A DNA stretch of 64,000 bases, taken from positions 169,492-233,491 of the forward strand of contig MEHQ01001357.1 in assembly GCA_008828725.1 (NCBI GenBank), written 5' to 3'. The position numbers and the translations under genes were made by a program. Positions 23,925 through 34,989 of this stretch are shown piece by piece. The first letter of the stretch is position 1; every line of letters begins with the position of its first letter. A model generated the notes under the pieces. That model saw nothing but the letters and a program-made list of their open reading frames with translations. It was not told the DNA's origin and ran no database searches. This stretch comes from Saccharina japonica. Lineage: Eukaryota > Sar > Phaeophyceae > Laminariales > Laminariaceae.

Positions 23925-24430
23925 AATTAAGGCCCCATTAAATCATATATAAGCGGCACCACAGATATATGCGCGAGTATCCGCCCCAAAGCCATGTAAA
24001 AAGCCTTCTAATTTAGTTTTGGCTACGCACGGCGAATAGAAAAAAGAGAAAAAAAAAAAAAAAATGCCTACGGCGAATACTACAACAGTAATATAGATAC
24101 CTACCCTGGTACTTTTTGTCTTCGACTATGATGGCAAATATGTAGGACAAGGGGGCTAAAAGATGTGCAATTACGGCCAATTGGACCAAACGTGCTTGAA
24201 AAATAACGCTTACTACGTAAGGCGAATTAATTAAAAAAAAAACTTTAAAACATTCTACGGCGATTTAGAAATAAACGATCAATTAAACCTTACGCCTGCG
24301 ACGAAAAATGTTGCGCGCTCAAAATCGATTGTTGCTCTGCGCGCAACCAGCCTCGCGGCGACTGTTGCGCAAACCGGTTATTTTGACCGAAACGTTGCGC
24401 CCGCGCAACAGCGCAACACGTAAGTAATGT
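23925..24430. mobile_element. Remnant related to the hAT-like element at 61720-62158
   Basis: 24300-24425 shares a long colinear block with 62020-62150: GAAAATGTTGCGCGC, then CTCGCGGCGACTGTTGCGC, ending in GCGCAACAGCGCAACAC. The left part (24000-24290) has the CGGCGAA words typical of the family. No intact terminus or target duplication was found here, so the limits are approximate. Confidence 0.5.
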
Positions 24431-24514
24431 CCTGCCCTGGTCCTATGTGTGAATATGTAGGCTGCAGGCCGTATATATCTTTCTATGTCATATTCAGGCT
24501 TTCTTACAAGGGGG

Positions 24515-24832
24515 ATGACAGATACCGACAATACCGTATTCCGGTATCGGTATTTCAGTATTCCGGTATCGGTATTTCATTCGGTATTGGTAAAATGCCT
24601 GATAAATCGTGAGTTGTGGTACGTTGTGGTTCGTTTTTAGGCGGTAGGTATTGTATGCCGCACGGGGCATCCTGAAAGAGGGAGGACAAATACCGAAATA
24701 CCGGATTCCTGTATTTCGGTATCTGTATAATACCGATACCGAACCCGTTTTTTTACGAGTTTCGGTATCGCATACCGATACCGGAATTCCGGTATTTTCG
24801 GTTCGGTTCGGTATCGGTATCCATCAATGAAC
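24515..24832. repeat. CCGGTATCGGTATT self-complementary word tract
   Basis: Two blocks (24528-24595 and 24690-24825) of CGGTATCGGTATTT and its reverse complement, about 100 bases apart and mostly in opposite orientation. The architecture matches the ACCGG, GACCCG and CCGTCCC tracts but uses a different word. Confidence 0.65.
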
Positions 24833-25970
24833 ACAGGACAAGCTGCAAGACAATATGACTCGTATATTATATTTGTTTTGGATGGGTGTGTTGAACGAAG
24901 CTAGGTGAAGGGGAATACAACATCACGAAAAATACAACACACAATTAGAGCTGGTCTACGAGTAGCCTATACCAGGTACGTAGTAACCAGGGTTATAATT
25001 AGTGGCCCAGCGCGGAGGGCCCCCGGAGGGCCGCCGGAGGCGATTTTGTTTTACATATATGCGTAAATTAAATCAAAATGTGTGTCTCATTAGCTCTTCT
25101 TACCCTATAGCAGGCGTGAGTCAGACTGGCTTAGAATGTTATACAAAGAGCAAAGAAACAAGGACAGACGCGGCTGCACAAAACTGCATGCATACCTGAT
25201 GGATATACCATCAATACCTAAAGCGTTAAAATGTCAGCGCGCAGGTCAACGCTGGGGAATCTTTGAAATGATGAAATCAATTGATTCGCCCCCTTATCAC
25301 TCCAATTTCCGCCCTGTGCCCTGTGCCCTCCGGAATATTGGGGACCAAGGGTTTCCGTGTATTCACGAGGCATTATTAACACGGGGCAGCTTACTCATCC
25401 AAGCGTTTCTACCGGCAATTTTTTAGTAGTGGGGCCTGGGGAAAAAATAAAAAAAAAGAGAGAGAAAGATTTCCAAGTCTTGAGGAGGTTTTTCGATACG
25501 GGCTACGGGGTTGCTCAAGTTTTCGAGTTTTGGTTTCCATCCAATGCCATGTATGTGCCCTCTGCTGCGAGGCCAGCGCGAGCGCTACAGTTTGAACCTC
25601 GGCATGAAAATAGGCTCATTCGAACAATCTTGTGTAGGGCTATCGAAGGTGTTGAAATCAACTCAATGCGCGGTAGCATGAAGGATATATGTATCATCTG
25701 GCGGAATTCTTCCCTGAAAAAAGCAAGTTGCGGTATGGATGACCCACCGAGGGGTGGTGGGTGGTATCAGACACCCCCGACGCAGAATGCTACGTACGTT
25801 CCGCTCTCGTTCCGACGATAACAACAGCAGCACGCTGCAGCAGCAGCAACAACACAGCAACAACAGTCTGCCGTTGTACTCGTACGAGTTCCAACAAGCT
25901 CTCTCCATCGAGCTTGCTAACCTCTGTGACGCACTTCTGCGTGCTCGCCGCCGTGCTTTGTTCGGCCCCG
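24833..25970. other. No recognisable gene
   Basis: A plus-strand frame at 25357-25821 spans 154 codons but has no family signature and crosses a poly-A run. A CAG/CAA-rich patch lies at 25818-25865. Confidence 0.45.
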
Positions 25971-25989
25971 GGATTGACATTTTTGCATT

Positions 25990-26075
25990 TTTTAGTTCTC
26001 GTGATTGGTCTACGTCACGATTTTTACGATTTTTTTGTGCTCGTGATTGGTCTAAATCACGATTTTTCAGGTCCC
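25990..26075. repeat. Tandem duplication of a TCGTGATTGGTCT unit (~45 bases)
   Basis: CTCGTGATTGGTCTACGTCACGATTT is followed about 45 bases later by CTCGTGATTGGTCTAAATCACGATTT. Each unit is a near-palindrome (TCGTGATT..TCACGA). Confidence 0.8.
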
Positions 26076-26224
26076 ACCACTGTTAAATTGCCGTTTTTTC
26101 TCATTTGATTATCATTCGAACCATTGAAACATTCAAACCACCTCTTCCTCTATATTTGCGAGCCTTTGAAGCCTTATCTGATCGTCAGACACATAAAAAC
26201 GTCAAGGGTTTGAACTTGGTTCCC

Positions 26225-26500
26225 TGAAAAAAAAATCCACACAGAAATTCAGCATGAAATTGTCGAAAAAATCACAAAAAAAGGCCGCAAAATGTTTTTT
26301 AGCCTTCGGCGAAAACAGACCCAAATTTGTTTCGCCTACGGCGAAAACAGACCCAATTTTTTTTTTCGCCTTCGGCGAATTTGGCCCCGCACATTTTTTT
26401 GGGCCTGCGGCCCAAAACGGTGCGGCCCAAAAAGGTGCGGGGACCAAAAACGGATGTGCGGCAAGCCGCACATCTACTCCTTTCCGTGGTGCGCTGCGCC
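26225..26500. repeat. TTCGGCGAAA / GGGCCTGCGGCCC palindromic tract
   Basis: A run of short palindromes (CTTCGGCGAA, TACGGCGAAAA, GGCCTGCGGCC, GCGGCAAGCCGC) embedded in A-rich sequence. It shares the CGGCGAA word with 24000-24290 and 61980-62040 and is probably a related non-autonomous element. Frames of up to 148 codons across it are compositional artefacts. Confidence 0.55.
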
Positions 26501-27086
26501 GATTTCTCAGAAAAATGGTGCAACTGCGCAACATTTCACCGCCTATTTTTTACCCTGGTAGTAACAGTGTAAGTACTACGTATACCTGGTATGTAATATA
26601 CGCATATATATACATGTGTACGAGTATGTACATCATATACACATTGTTACCAGCGTACGCGCATACAGCAGCAGTAGTATTTGTATTTATGGTAAGTTAA
26701 ATAAAATGATTCTAAATACGTCAGCTGTGAGTTCAACCGATGGAATAGTAGATACTCAACTTTGAGAGCTACGTAGAACTTTGTTCTATGTGTTATTTGT
26801 AGTGTTCGTGTGGGACTCGTGATGTACTTTATAGGAACCCTGGTAGTTACTACTCGATTTAGAAGCGTTGTGACGGGAACGGAAGGAGCGGGGGGGCGGG
26901 GAATCTTTTCTTCACTGAAGGGATCAAAAGTCATGGCGGGAAGGGAAAGAAATTTTCAGCGGGAAAAGTTGTCATGGCGGGGGAGTATTAATAATATGTT
27001 TTCTGGCGGACAAGATTTTCATGACGGGAAGGGATGGCAATTTGCAGTGGGAAATGCCTTCATGGCGGCAAACAATGGGAAACAAT

Positions 27087-27247
27087 ACCTCTCACAAGAA
27101 AGTGCCCCACAAGAAACTCAGCCTAAATATTACGGGGAAATAAGAAAGTCGAGAGCTATTATACTGAAGTTAGTGTGGGACACACCCCTTTCTCAAATAA
27201 TGAAGTCTGCCTAAGCCCGATTTCTGGTTTCTTATGAGCGGGCCGGT
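27087..27247. mobile_element. Short TIR element, family T1 copy 1
   Basis: 161 bases bounded by ACCTCTCACAAGAAAG and CTTATGAGCGGGCCGGT, the inverted ends of a family with terminus ACCGGCCCGCTCATAAGAAA. The interior is homologous, in inverse orientation, to 58959-59127, including GTTAGTGTGGGACACACCCC. Non-coding. Confidence 0.7.
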
Positions 27248-27249
27248 AC

Positions 27250-28730
27250 TGTAACAGTGGCATAACAGGATGGACGGCGACACCTGCTGGTTTTGACGGG
27301 AAATAAGGGGGGCAGGAAAACTGTGGTTGTTGACGGGGAAATGGCGGAGAGAGACTGCAGGCCGTCATTGATTCAGTTTCAGACTTTGTTTTCACAGCAG
27401 ATAGATAGATGACTAAAAATGCATTCTACTGTAGTTTACTCTGGTATACACTAAGCGGAGCAAAGCCGCTCTACCCACTGTGGTGTTTGGATATTAATAT
27501 ATCCTTTATCGGCCCACCAAGTAAAACCACAAGCTGGTCTTCAGCACCGAGAACTCCTTCGCGTTCTTGCCCTTCACTGCTGGCTCGGGCTTCTGAATCA
27601 CTGACGTCTGCCTTATATGTAGAGGGCGGTTGTCTCGACGTGTACAGCACGCAACAGCAGTGAAGAAACTCTTGTTTTGCCCACAGTTTCGGGCTTATTT
27701 TCCGTCCGATATGACCATAAATGCTTCAATCCAGTTTATTATTGTGCGAAGGGGTGCGGTACGCCTAATTCATTAATAACACTTTCGTCCAGTGGTTACA
27801 CAGTAGTTTAAGTCGACCTGTGTTTTCGGCAAAAGCCAAAACCCCAAACTGGTATCCACGACAAAACCAAACTGCAAAACTATATCTAAAACTATACCTG
27901 GTAAGCTTGAAGACTGCAGGGTTCAAGCTCATGATATTTTCCGCTTTCAACGAATTCATTGACGTAGCACTGCCGCTAAACACATGCGCTGCGGTAACCG
28001 GAACATGGCTTTCAAGGTCTGTGCCTAGACTATCTACGTTACGCACATTAAGAGTAAGGTTCCCCCCCTACTTTACTCCTGACTACGGGTCTTCCTCCTT
28101 CTGCTAACCTCTCCAACTGGCTGTTCTTCTCGCCTCCTCCAACTCCACCATCCATTTTCTCCTCCTCGTTAGGCTCTAGTCAAACCCACGCGCATACCAG
28201 TGAGTGGAAGATTTAAGCTACGCATGCTTTGCTGATGCTGAACTTGCATACGATGGTCGTACAAAATGTGCTCCACTCCTGACCCTCGCAAATGATCAAC
28301 CCATCAAACCGCGCCAGTCTCACTATATCGTACAGCGGCTTGGTCGATTTTGGAGAGGAGGCAGCTTTGCTGTGTGCCTGATGCGATCTCTGGAAACGTT
28401 TGGGCAGATTATTACCATTCTGGAGCGCAGGGTATTCTTACAGATTCTTAGCGACCGACCCCCTTGTACTTCTCGATATTTCGTTATTATCTTCTCCTCG
28501 ATGCGACAGAAATTCTTATTACAATTGTTATTTTTTTTTAAACGATAAAATATATTGCTACTGTACATTCTGAACAATAACATTCTCCCCTCCTGCCACG
28601 CAATGTATAATTTGTGTATCACATAGGGATGAGGACATATAAAATCCGTAGTACACGCGATCAAAGTATGACACACAGCTTGGAAAGATGAGTTTCGAAG
28701 GAATCCTCGATCTCACAGCAGTTTTTGGTG
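27250..28730. other. No recognisable gene
   Basis: Open frames at 27820-28107 and 28204-28548 (plus strand, about 95 and 114 codons) show no family motif and no credible splice context. They could be exons of an unrecognised gene, but I cannot support it. Confidence 0.4.
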
Positions 28731-28761
28731 CTAATGAGCTAATGAGCTAATGAGCTAATGA
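28730..28761. repeat. 9-base tandem repeat (GCTAATGAG)n
   Basis: Nearly four copies of GCTAATGAG in a row. Confidence 0.9.
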
Positions 28762-29535
28762 GGCCGAACATCCTCTTCATACCAGGGTACGTACAACGTA
28801 CAGGCTTGCACTATCTAAATGAATGTCTGCTATGTACTGCTGCTGTGTGTGTAACATTCGTGGCGTTCACTGATTGTGAGAGCTGCACGTGGCCGATTTT
28901 GAAACACCTGGAGTCTTCACAAGCGGGCGAGCTGGGGCTATCGCGTGGGGCTTGGTTCGCCTCTAGCCGTTTCGAGTTGGTGGCAGTGGCCTTGTTGCTG
29001 TGGTCTTGGGAGCGTCGCTGCTACGACTATAGGCATATGTATGATGTGTGCTTTGAATGTTGGAAGTGTTACTAAAGTCGAGAGCACAATACCTTGGCGT
29101 CGCTTTCAATTTCTCACCCAACACACCACTGCGAAAATAAATGCCTCGATGGTTGCGTGTAGCTGAGTGAGTATCCTGTGGGGATCAGTATCCATTCCTT
29201 TCAGGCTTTGGACAAGAGCTCCTTCTCAGTTTCCCACCATCCATCGCAGGAAATGTCTACAGATGGCGTTCCTTAAATCGGCAAACGAATGTTCCAGTAT
29301 AGGAATTATGATGGCGTCCACCAGGTTGGCCCACCAGGCCTTGGCGTTGACCCCGGGTACGACCACGTAATGTCGCGGGGAGATGTCCCCATCTGCTGAG
29401 CACGTGTGCTTGCCTCCAAGACAAGACCACGGGGGGATCCTCACCGTTCCCTTGGTCGATGCCGGAGGCTGGTGCTCCACCCGGAGCGCTTTCGTTCCCG
29501 TGCTGTCGCCGTCCGCCTCCCCTCAGACCACTCCT

Positions 29536-30206
29536 TCAGCACTCCTGCAGCTCCCTAATCTTCCTTGCCGACAGTGAAATCGTCCATACCTCCGTGTCCA
29601 GGTCGAACACCAATACTTCTTGCTGTGGTGCCCAATATGTGGCCTTCTTGTGCGACACCAGGGGCCCCTCCTCTTCCGCCCTCCCCCCCACGGCCCGAAA
29701 ACGAAGCGATGCCAGCGATTGCGCTAGAGCTAGGCACCACCCCCCGTCGGGTTCCCACTGTACCTCCGCCGAGACAGCGTCGTCCACGAAGAAAACACCC
29801 ACGTGGTGTCCTCTGCCCCCCCCCCCTCTACAACCTTTACCGTGCAGCTCTCCAGTAGCGGTTGCGCCTGTACTTCCGTACCCGCTGCGACCGGGACATG
29901 CGCTGTGGCAGTCACTCCCGCGGACAAGATCGTCGCCGGTGCTTGGGTCGTCTGTCACTACGCCTGTTGAATGGCTCTTGCTATCGCCCCCCATAACCCA
30001 CCCCCCTCCCTCCACCCCAACTGCAGCCGCAGGTTGACGAACAGGAAATGTCTCATGTCATACCCGAAATTCGCTGACGCTGCCAGGTTCTCCCCCTGAC
30101 GTTTCACGTCCATCTTGTGTGTCAGGATTCCGTTTCCCCCAAAAATTCGTCCCGTAGCCCCATAACCCTCCGCACGATCAGAAGCATCACGTCCGCTACG
30201 TGTCAC
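29536..30206 (-). pseudogene. Decayed reverse transcriptase of an LTR/DIRS-like element
   Basis: Minus strand. 30206-29958 carries KMDVK and then, after a gap, FGYDMRHFLFVNLRLQLGW, which parallels the RT block with DVKSAF and F.....FGW. In a shifted frame 30015-29536 carries GVFFVDDAVS (the [FY]xDD catalytic box, at about 29779-29790) and ends in DLDTEVWTISLSARKIRELQ, the usual FDIDT..M.ISL region after the catalytic box. The frame shift near 29960 and the damaged fingers region mark it as a pseudogene. Assignment to RT is firm; the element class is uncertain. Confidence 0.65.
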
Positions 30207-30410
30207 TCCGTAATGTGATTCCAGTACGTCGTAGGTTGATGAACAGCAAATGTCTCATGTTATACCCGAAATTCGCTGACGCTGCCAGGTTCCCCCCCTG
30301 ACTTTTCACATCCATCTTCTGTGTCAGGATCTTTCTTCCCCCCAAAATTCGTCCAGTAGCCCCATAATCCTCCGCACGATGAGGAGCATCACGTCCGCTA
30401 GGTGTCACTC
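30207..30410 (-). pseudogene. Tandem duplicate of the RT fingers fragment
   Basis: 30226-30408 repeats 30022-30206 with substitutions. On the minus strand both read GATGRI-GG-ILT-KMDVK and then GGNLAASANFGYNMRHLLF. The duplication falls inside the pseudogene and is about 200 bases long. Confidence 0.6.
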
Positions 30411-30567
30411 CGTATTGTGATCCCAGTACGTCGTCTCGTTCACTGGCCGTTCTCCCCCTCCCCCCTTCCCCTCCGGTTGGACGCTGAACTTCGAATCGCG
30501 TATTACCCTCCTCGTACTGTTCTCGTCAACCACCCCCACGGGGTTTACCCGCAGGCCTCGGATTATC

Positions 30568-30625
30568 TCGACGCGTGCCACGATAGAGGAAGCACATTTT
30601 GGCTGATTGAATCCCTGAATTACGG
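30568..30625. mobile_element. Terminus of a T2-family TIR element
   Basis: ACGCGTGCCACGATAGAGG followed by GGCTGATTGAATCCCTGA matches one end of the elements at 33056-33327 and 35917-36161. Only one end is recognisable. Confidence 0.5.
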
Positions 30626-30637
30626 GGCTCCTTAACG

Positions 30638-30705
30638 TAAAATCGTTTTAATAAATTCAGCCTCGTGTGCACTATTAATCGTTTTAATCGTTTTAATCGT
30701 TTTAC
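30638..30705. repeat. 9-base tandem repeat (ATCGTTTTA)n
   Basis: Four consecutive ATCGTTTTA units near 30676-30705, with a related ATCGTTTTAATAA upstream. Confidence 0.8.
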
Positions 30706-30746
30706 ACGCAAGGCCACGGTATGATATTGGTCATCGGGTATCACTG

Positions 30747-31040
30747 TTACTGTAGCTTTGCTCCAAAAGAGTTTTCCGGTGAGGTATAGAGCTCTTCAAG
30801 TAATAAGCCGCCACCCTCAGAAACATCACAATGAACCTCTACCGTAGCATTCGCCTCCTCGCCAATCTCGCCGGGACCACAATTGCCCCCCCCTGTCGTA
30901 ATGTCGCCCATCGCTTCCTCCCATAACGCGATCGCGTGCCTGTCGACGCTAATATGGTTCATGTACGCCAGCTCGCCCTCGGAGTCGCTCCCTCGGTCTA
31001 CGTTCACCGGCACGCCAACCTTCGCGATCTGGTCCATCAT
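30747..31040 (-). pseudogene. Possible RT-element upstream fragment (weak)
   Basis: A 97-codon minus-strand frame lying upstream, in transcription order, of the RT pseudogene. It has an acidic, low-similarity sequence (NHISVDRHAIALWEEAMGD) that could be the start of an RT domain. The position fits but the sequence match is weak. Confidence 0.25.
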
Positions 31041-31319
31041 TTAACATTGATCAATATTGTCCTGTTTCCCAAACAAGTTCGTCACCCCCTCCGCATCAAT
31101 ATGGGGTGCCAGCAACCGCGCGCTAGCCTCTACACCACGTTCGCTTAGTCCCCTCCCACACGTTGTAATATATATCGCCAAACCACCGCCACCACCCGTA
31201 ACAGCCGATGCCACTAGTCCGCGTCGTCCCCTGTCTTCCCCGAACATCATAATGCCCCCTTCCACGGCTGTGTCTCTCCCCCCCCTTCCGCCCTCGCCTG
31301 TTACTCCTCATCTCACGCT

Positions 31320-31965
31320 GCTCACTTGCTTGGCATCTTCCCCCTTGTTCCGTGCGCGGCTCTGCCGCGAACCTGTCTCCCGGCTCCGTGTCCGGCCCCG
31401 CTGCGCACTACCACTCTCGTACCGTGCGCGGCCTTGCCGTGCACCTCTTCTTTTCGTTCGGAGCCCGCCCCTGGGCTTGACTTCCACTTGCGTGCCCGGT
31501 CCAGCTGCCCCCCTCTCCCCTCGTCCCTTTCACGGCCACGCTGTAACGTTGTCCTCCCGTTCCGTTCTCGGCCTGCCCGAGCGCCTTTGCTCTTGTTTCC
31601 CGCGCGGCCGCCGTGCATCCCCCCTCTTGTGCTGTGCACTTCACAGCCGCGCATGTTTGCTCTCGTTTCGTGCCCGGCCCCGCCGTGCGCTTCCCCTTTT
31701 GATCCGTGTGCGCCGTCGCCGCTCGTCACCATTTTTCTCCCTTGTTCCGTGCTCGGCTTCGCCGCGAACTTATCTCCCTGCTCCGTGCCCGGCCCCCCTG
31801 TGCACTGCGCCCCTCGTACCATGCGCGGCTTCGTGCGAACCTCTTCTCTCGTTAAGAGCCCGCCCCCCGAGTGGGCTCGACTTCCACTTGTGTGCCCGGT
31901 TCGGCCGCCGCCCTCCCCCCTCGTCCCTTACATGGTCACGCTGTGACGTTGTCTTCGCGTTCCGT
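31320..31965. repeat. GC-rich degenerate tandem repeat (CCCGGCCCCGCCGTGCGC-like)
   Basis: Variants of a ~55-60 base unit (CCGTGC-CGGCCCCGCCGTGCGC-CTTTTGTTCCGTG) recur at about 31345, 31415, 31470, 31555, 31660, 31750 and 31805. It is strongly C-rich on the plus strand. The long frames on both strands (up to 335 codons, Pro/Ala/Arg/Cys-rich) arise from the lack of A/T stop words and are not taken as genes. Confidence 0.65.
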
Positions 31966-32029
31966 GCCCGTCCTCCCCGAGAGCCTCCGCTATTGTTCCG
32001 CGCACGACCCTGTCCTGCATATTCCGTCG

Positions 32030-32580
32030 TATTATGCGCACTGCACAGCTGCGCACAACCCTAACCCTACGTGGAGTCGATGCCGACGGCGTTAAATCCA
32101 AAGTTGGGGGCGTTACGGACAACGACTGCTGCGGTGTGAGCGACCGGTTTGTGTGCGTCGGTATCAGCGAAGCTCATGGTGACGGTGTTGTACATGGAGG
32201 CGCCGAAGATGAAGGGGGTATCGCTCGGGAGGAGGATGTCGAAGGCGCTGGCGCCAGTAGCGACGGCAGCATCGGCAAGCACTACAATCATGTGAATGAC
32301 CGGTTCGTGAGCGAAGGTGGTATCGGCCACGGTGGAATGTCTGGTGCATCCCGAAGCTCTACAGTCGTGGTCGGTGGTTCCGAGCAACTCGATATTTCTT
32401 TCAGACGCCCGGATGCTCTCCCCCCCATCACACGCGAGCACTACCGCTGTAGGAAGCGCTGGTGTGAGCTTGTAGTCCGGGCGTTTTCTTGAGTGCCTCC
32501 CAGTGTACTGAGAGATGCACCGTCGAGGATAGGTGCTCCTGGGGGTTGATCAGGTCTGGCGGTGCTGTTGTCGCCATTGA
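32030..32580. other. GC-rich sequence, no recognisable gene
   Basis: Open frames exist on both strands (plus 32034-32492, minus 32067-32441) with even composition. Neither has a known motif. They lie between decayed retroelement fragments and could be element-derived. Confidence 0.35.
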
Positions 32581-32589
32581 AGCGGTCGT

Positions 32590-32725
32590 CGCCAATGAAG
32601 CAAACGTTGGTGTCCTCACCGTGAGGCTCCCCGCGTGGGACGCGAGAGAGTGCATCCACGAGTTGGTGGTGGACGCCAGGCTGCTACTCCAGAGTCCTGT
32701 CTGGCTCTATCAACCTCAGTGTGAG
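32590..32725 (-). pseudogene. Ty3/gypsy RNase H C-terminal relic
   Basis: The minus strand reads HHQLVDALSRVPRGEPHG, preceded across an in-frame stop by LRLIEPDRTLE. This matches the RNase H end of gypsy pol (LRL.EYD..IEYRPG..H.VADALSR.P). It is a short relic, separate from the larger gypsy remnant at 44-49 kb. Confidence 0.6.
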
Positions 32726-33055
32726 CATCGGTGGTACTTAGCCGGAAGGGCGTGTCTCTTGCAAATTCCGGTGGGCCAGCCGCTTTCCTTCCTGCTTCAA
32801 TTCAGTTAGCCTTTTCTGTCATTCAAGCATTGTACCTGGCGCTCGAGAGCAACGCTCGGTTGGCAAGTACAACAGCAAACGGAGCAGTCGGAAATATCGA
32901 AGAGGGTCAAACGTGCATCGCATTTTCCATTGGATGTGGACTCGTTGTTTTTATTGTTTATTAATTCGAGCATAGTCCTGTCTTCGGCGACTAAAACCCT
33001 TCGACAGGACATCTGTACGAGTGTGATGTACTCATCGATCCAGTACATCCAGTGT

Positions 33056-33327
33056 CGCATGCTGCGGTAGAGGTGTAAGCACCATGTTGTTTCTGAGAGT
33101 GATATGGTCACTTGAGGGGCTCTATACTATGAGTAAGTAAAAAACTGTTTTTGGAGGAAAATGTCAGTGTTACCCGATGAACTATCCCATCGACTGAGTA
33201 TACCACGAAATATATTGGAACACAAGAATGAAAGTCCGACTATTTCGGGTTAAGGATCCTGGTCATCCAGAAAACGTTTCAGTCATGCAGACAGTGCTAC
33301 ACAGTGCTACCTCTAGAGTAGCACGCG
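33056..33327. mobile_element. T2-family TIR element, copy 1
   Basis: 272 bases with ends CGCATGCTGCGGTAGAGGT and ACCTCTAGAGTAGCACGCG in inverted orientation. The interior includes GAAAGTCCGAC..TTCGGGTTAAGGA, shared with 36075-36105. Non-coding. Confidence 0.75.
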
Positions 33328-33814
33328 TCCAGAGTCCACGATGATTTCCCACATGTAGACAAACAACAAGTACCACAGAATACGTGCACTGCAATACTAT
33401 TGCAGTCTGATGGATTATATATGGACCCGAGGCGGCCGGCTGGTGGGAGTTGCAGTGGCAGCTGCTGCTGTTGCTGCTCCTGCTGCTTGGATTGTCGATG
33501 GACGTTGTTGTTCATGTTTGCTCCTGTGAGTACTGGATGGACTTGAGAGCTACTCTCGCATTAGCCAAGAAGGGTGGGAACAGTGCTGTTCGACGGGCGT
33601 AACGCTATGCAAAACAATTCCTCCCTCGAGCATGGCATGGGTTGGCATGGGTTGATGTAGGCGTGTCAGGAGACGATTCGTTGTACGTATGTAGGTCGTC
33701 AGCGTATGCCTGTGTTAGAACATATCATTAAAATAAAAAAATATGTCGCTATTTTTCTACTACAAATGATTGACAGCGGCAGTATGTGCAGAAATATTCC
33801 ATATGGCACACTTT

Positions 33815-34480
33815 GGTTCAAAGTAGGTGCGAGGAATTATCCAGGGGATCACATGTGGCATACAGTACGTATTCATATTGACATGTGGTATGGTATGCAT
33901 TAACTTCGACATTATGATTGGTATACGTTGATTTCAGGCGACGAAGACTTTCCCTCTAGGAGTTGTCTTCAAAGCCTGTTCAGTGTGTGGTCGTTGTGCA
34001 AGAGAACAGGGAGCGGTGCTTCGATGAGGGTTGACAGGCTTGATGTTGACGTTGCATAATAACGCGGATGGTCAACGTTGGTGCGAGGAGTTCTCCAGGT
34101 GATCCCAGGTGGCACATTGCATGTATGTATTATAACATGTATTATGTGGTATACAGTAGTATACATTCATTTGGACCTGATGAGCTGCATACATTTGATT
34201 CCTGGTGGAGATTGTTGTCTTCAAAGCTCGTTCAGTCTGTGGTTGCTGCGCAAGAGAACATGGAGCGGCGCTTTGATTGAGGTTGACATACTTGATGTTG
34301 GCTTTGCATAATGGCACGGAGGGTCAAAATGGGTGCGAGGAATCCTCCAGGTAGGTGATCACATTTATTTGGAACACAGTATATATTCATTTTAACATGT
34401 GGTATACTGTAGTAAACATCCGGTTTGACATGGTGAACGTTATACATTTGATTTTCAATGGAGAGTTTGTTCGCGGCCGG
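33815..34480. repeat. ~253-base tandem repeat, about 2.6 copies
   Basis: Units start at about 33815, 34070 and 34322 with GGTTCAAAGTAGGTGCGAGG, GGTCAACGTTGGTGCGAGG and GGTCAAAATGGGTGCGAGG. Each continues with CCAGG..GATC, ACATGTGGTAT-like and (units 1 and 2) TTGTCTTCAAAGC..GTTCAGT-GTGGT and CAAGAGAACA-GGAGCG. Divergence between units suggests an old array. The third unit is partial. Confidence 0.8.
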
Positions 34481-34653
34481 GATGATCTTGAGGTATTCAA
34501 AATTGCTAAGTTGGTCAGTTGCTGTCGTCCTGTGTGCACGTCGCCGCGACGACCACGTTCCATAGCGAAGGCAATTTTATGTACAGTAACGAATGGAGAT
34601 GACAGGATGACAGCCAACCAGATTGCTCCGCTTGATTCAGGTAGTATATCTTG

Positions 34654-34980
34654 TCCATCCCATTTATTATCTTCGCCCTTCTTTTCTCTCTCCCACTTTA
34701 GTCGTAACTCAGGTCCGGGGTCACTAAAGTAGGCTCTTCTCCTTCAGTACCTCCCCACTCCGGTACTTGCCTTGTATTTTTATCGCGAGAAGATATCAGC
34801 ACTCTCTTCCCTCGTCGACTTGCGTCGGATTCCGCCTACCCACGCCACGAAGGCGCTCTCAGCAATTGGTTCCTTTTCATTTTTTCAAATAAAGTAAAAA
34901 TCTCACCACGGTGGGATTCGAACTTGGGGACCAATGCCAGTAGTCTTTGAAGCTGACCACTAGTCTAGGGCGACCGGCAA
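34654..34980 (-). mobile_element. tRNA-derived SINE, family S1 copy 1
   Basis: On the minus strand it begins with a tRNA-like head carrying an A box (CTAGACTAGTGGTCAGC) and a B box (AAGTTCGAATCCCACC) about 45 bases apart. A body follows with GGAACCAATTGCTGAGAGCG and CTTCGTGGCGTGG, and a tail ending AAGATAATAAATGGGATGG. The body and tail recur at 54196-54541 and 59423-59669. RNA polymerase III would transcribe an active copy from the internal boxes. Confidence 0.75.
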
Positions 34981-34989
34981 AGGGCGGCT

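Noticed and set aside
25357-25821. 154-codon plus-strand frame
   Set aside because: Crosses a poly-A run, no recognisable motif, no splice context.
26254-26700. 148-codon plus-strand frame rich in FFAFGE-like words
   Set aside because: Translation of TTCGGCGAAA palindromic words; several frames are open together.
31057-32064. Long plus-strand frame (335 codons), Pro/Ala/Arg/Cys-rich, with a long antisense frame
   Set aside because: It lies in a GC-rich degenerate repeat where stop codons are rare in every frame; there is no domain and no start or splice support.
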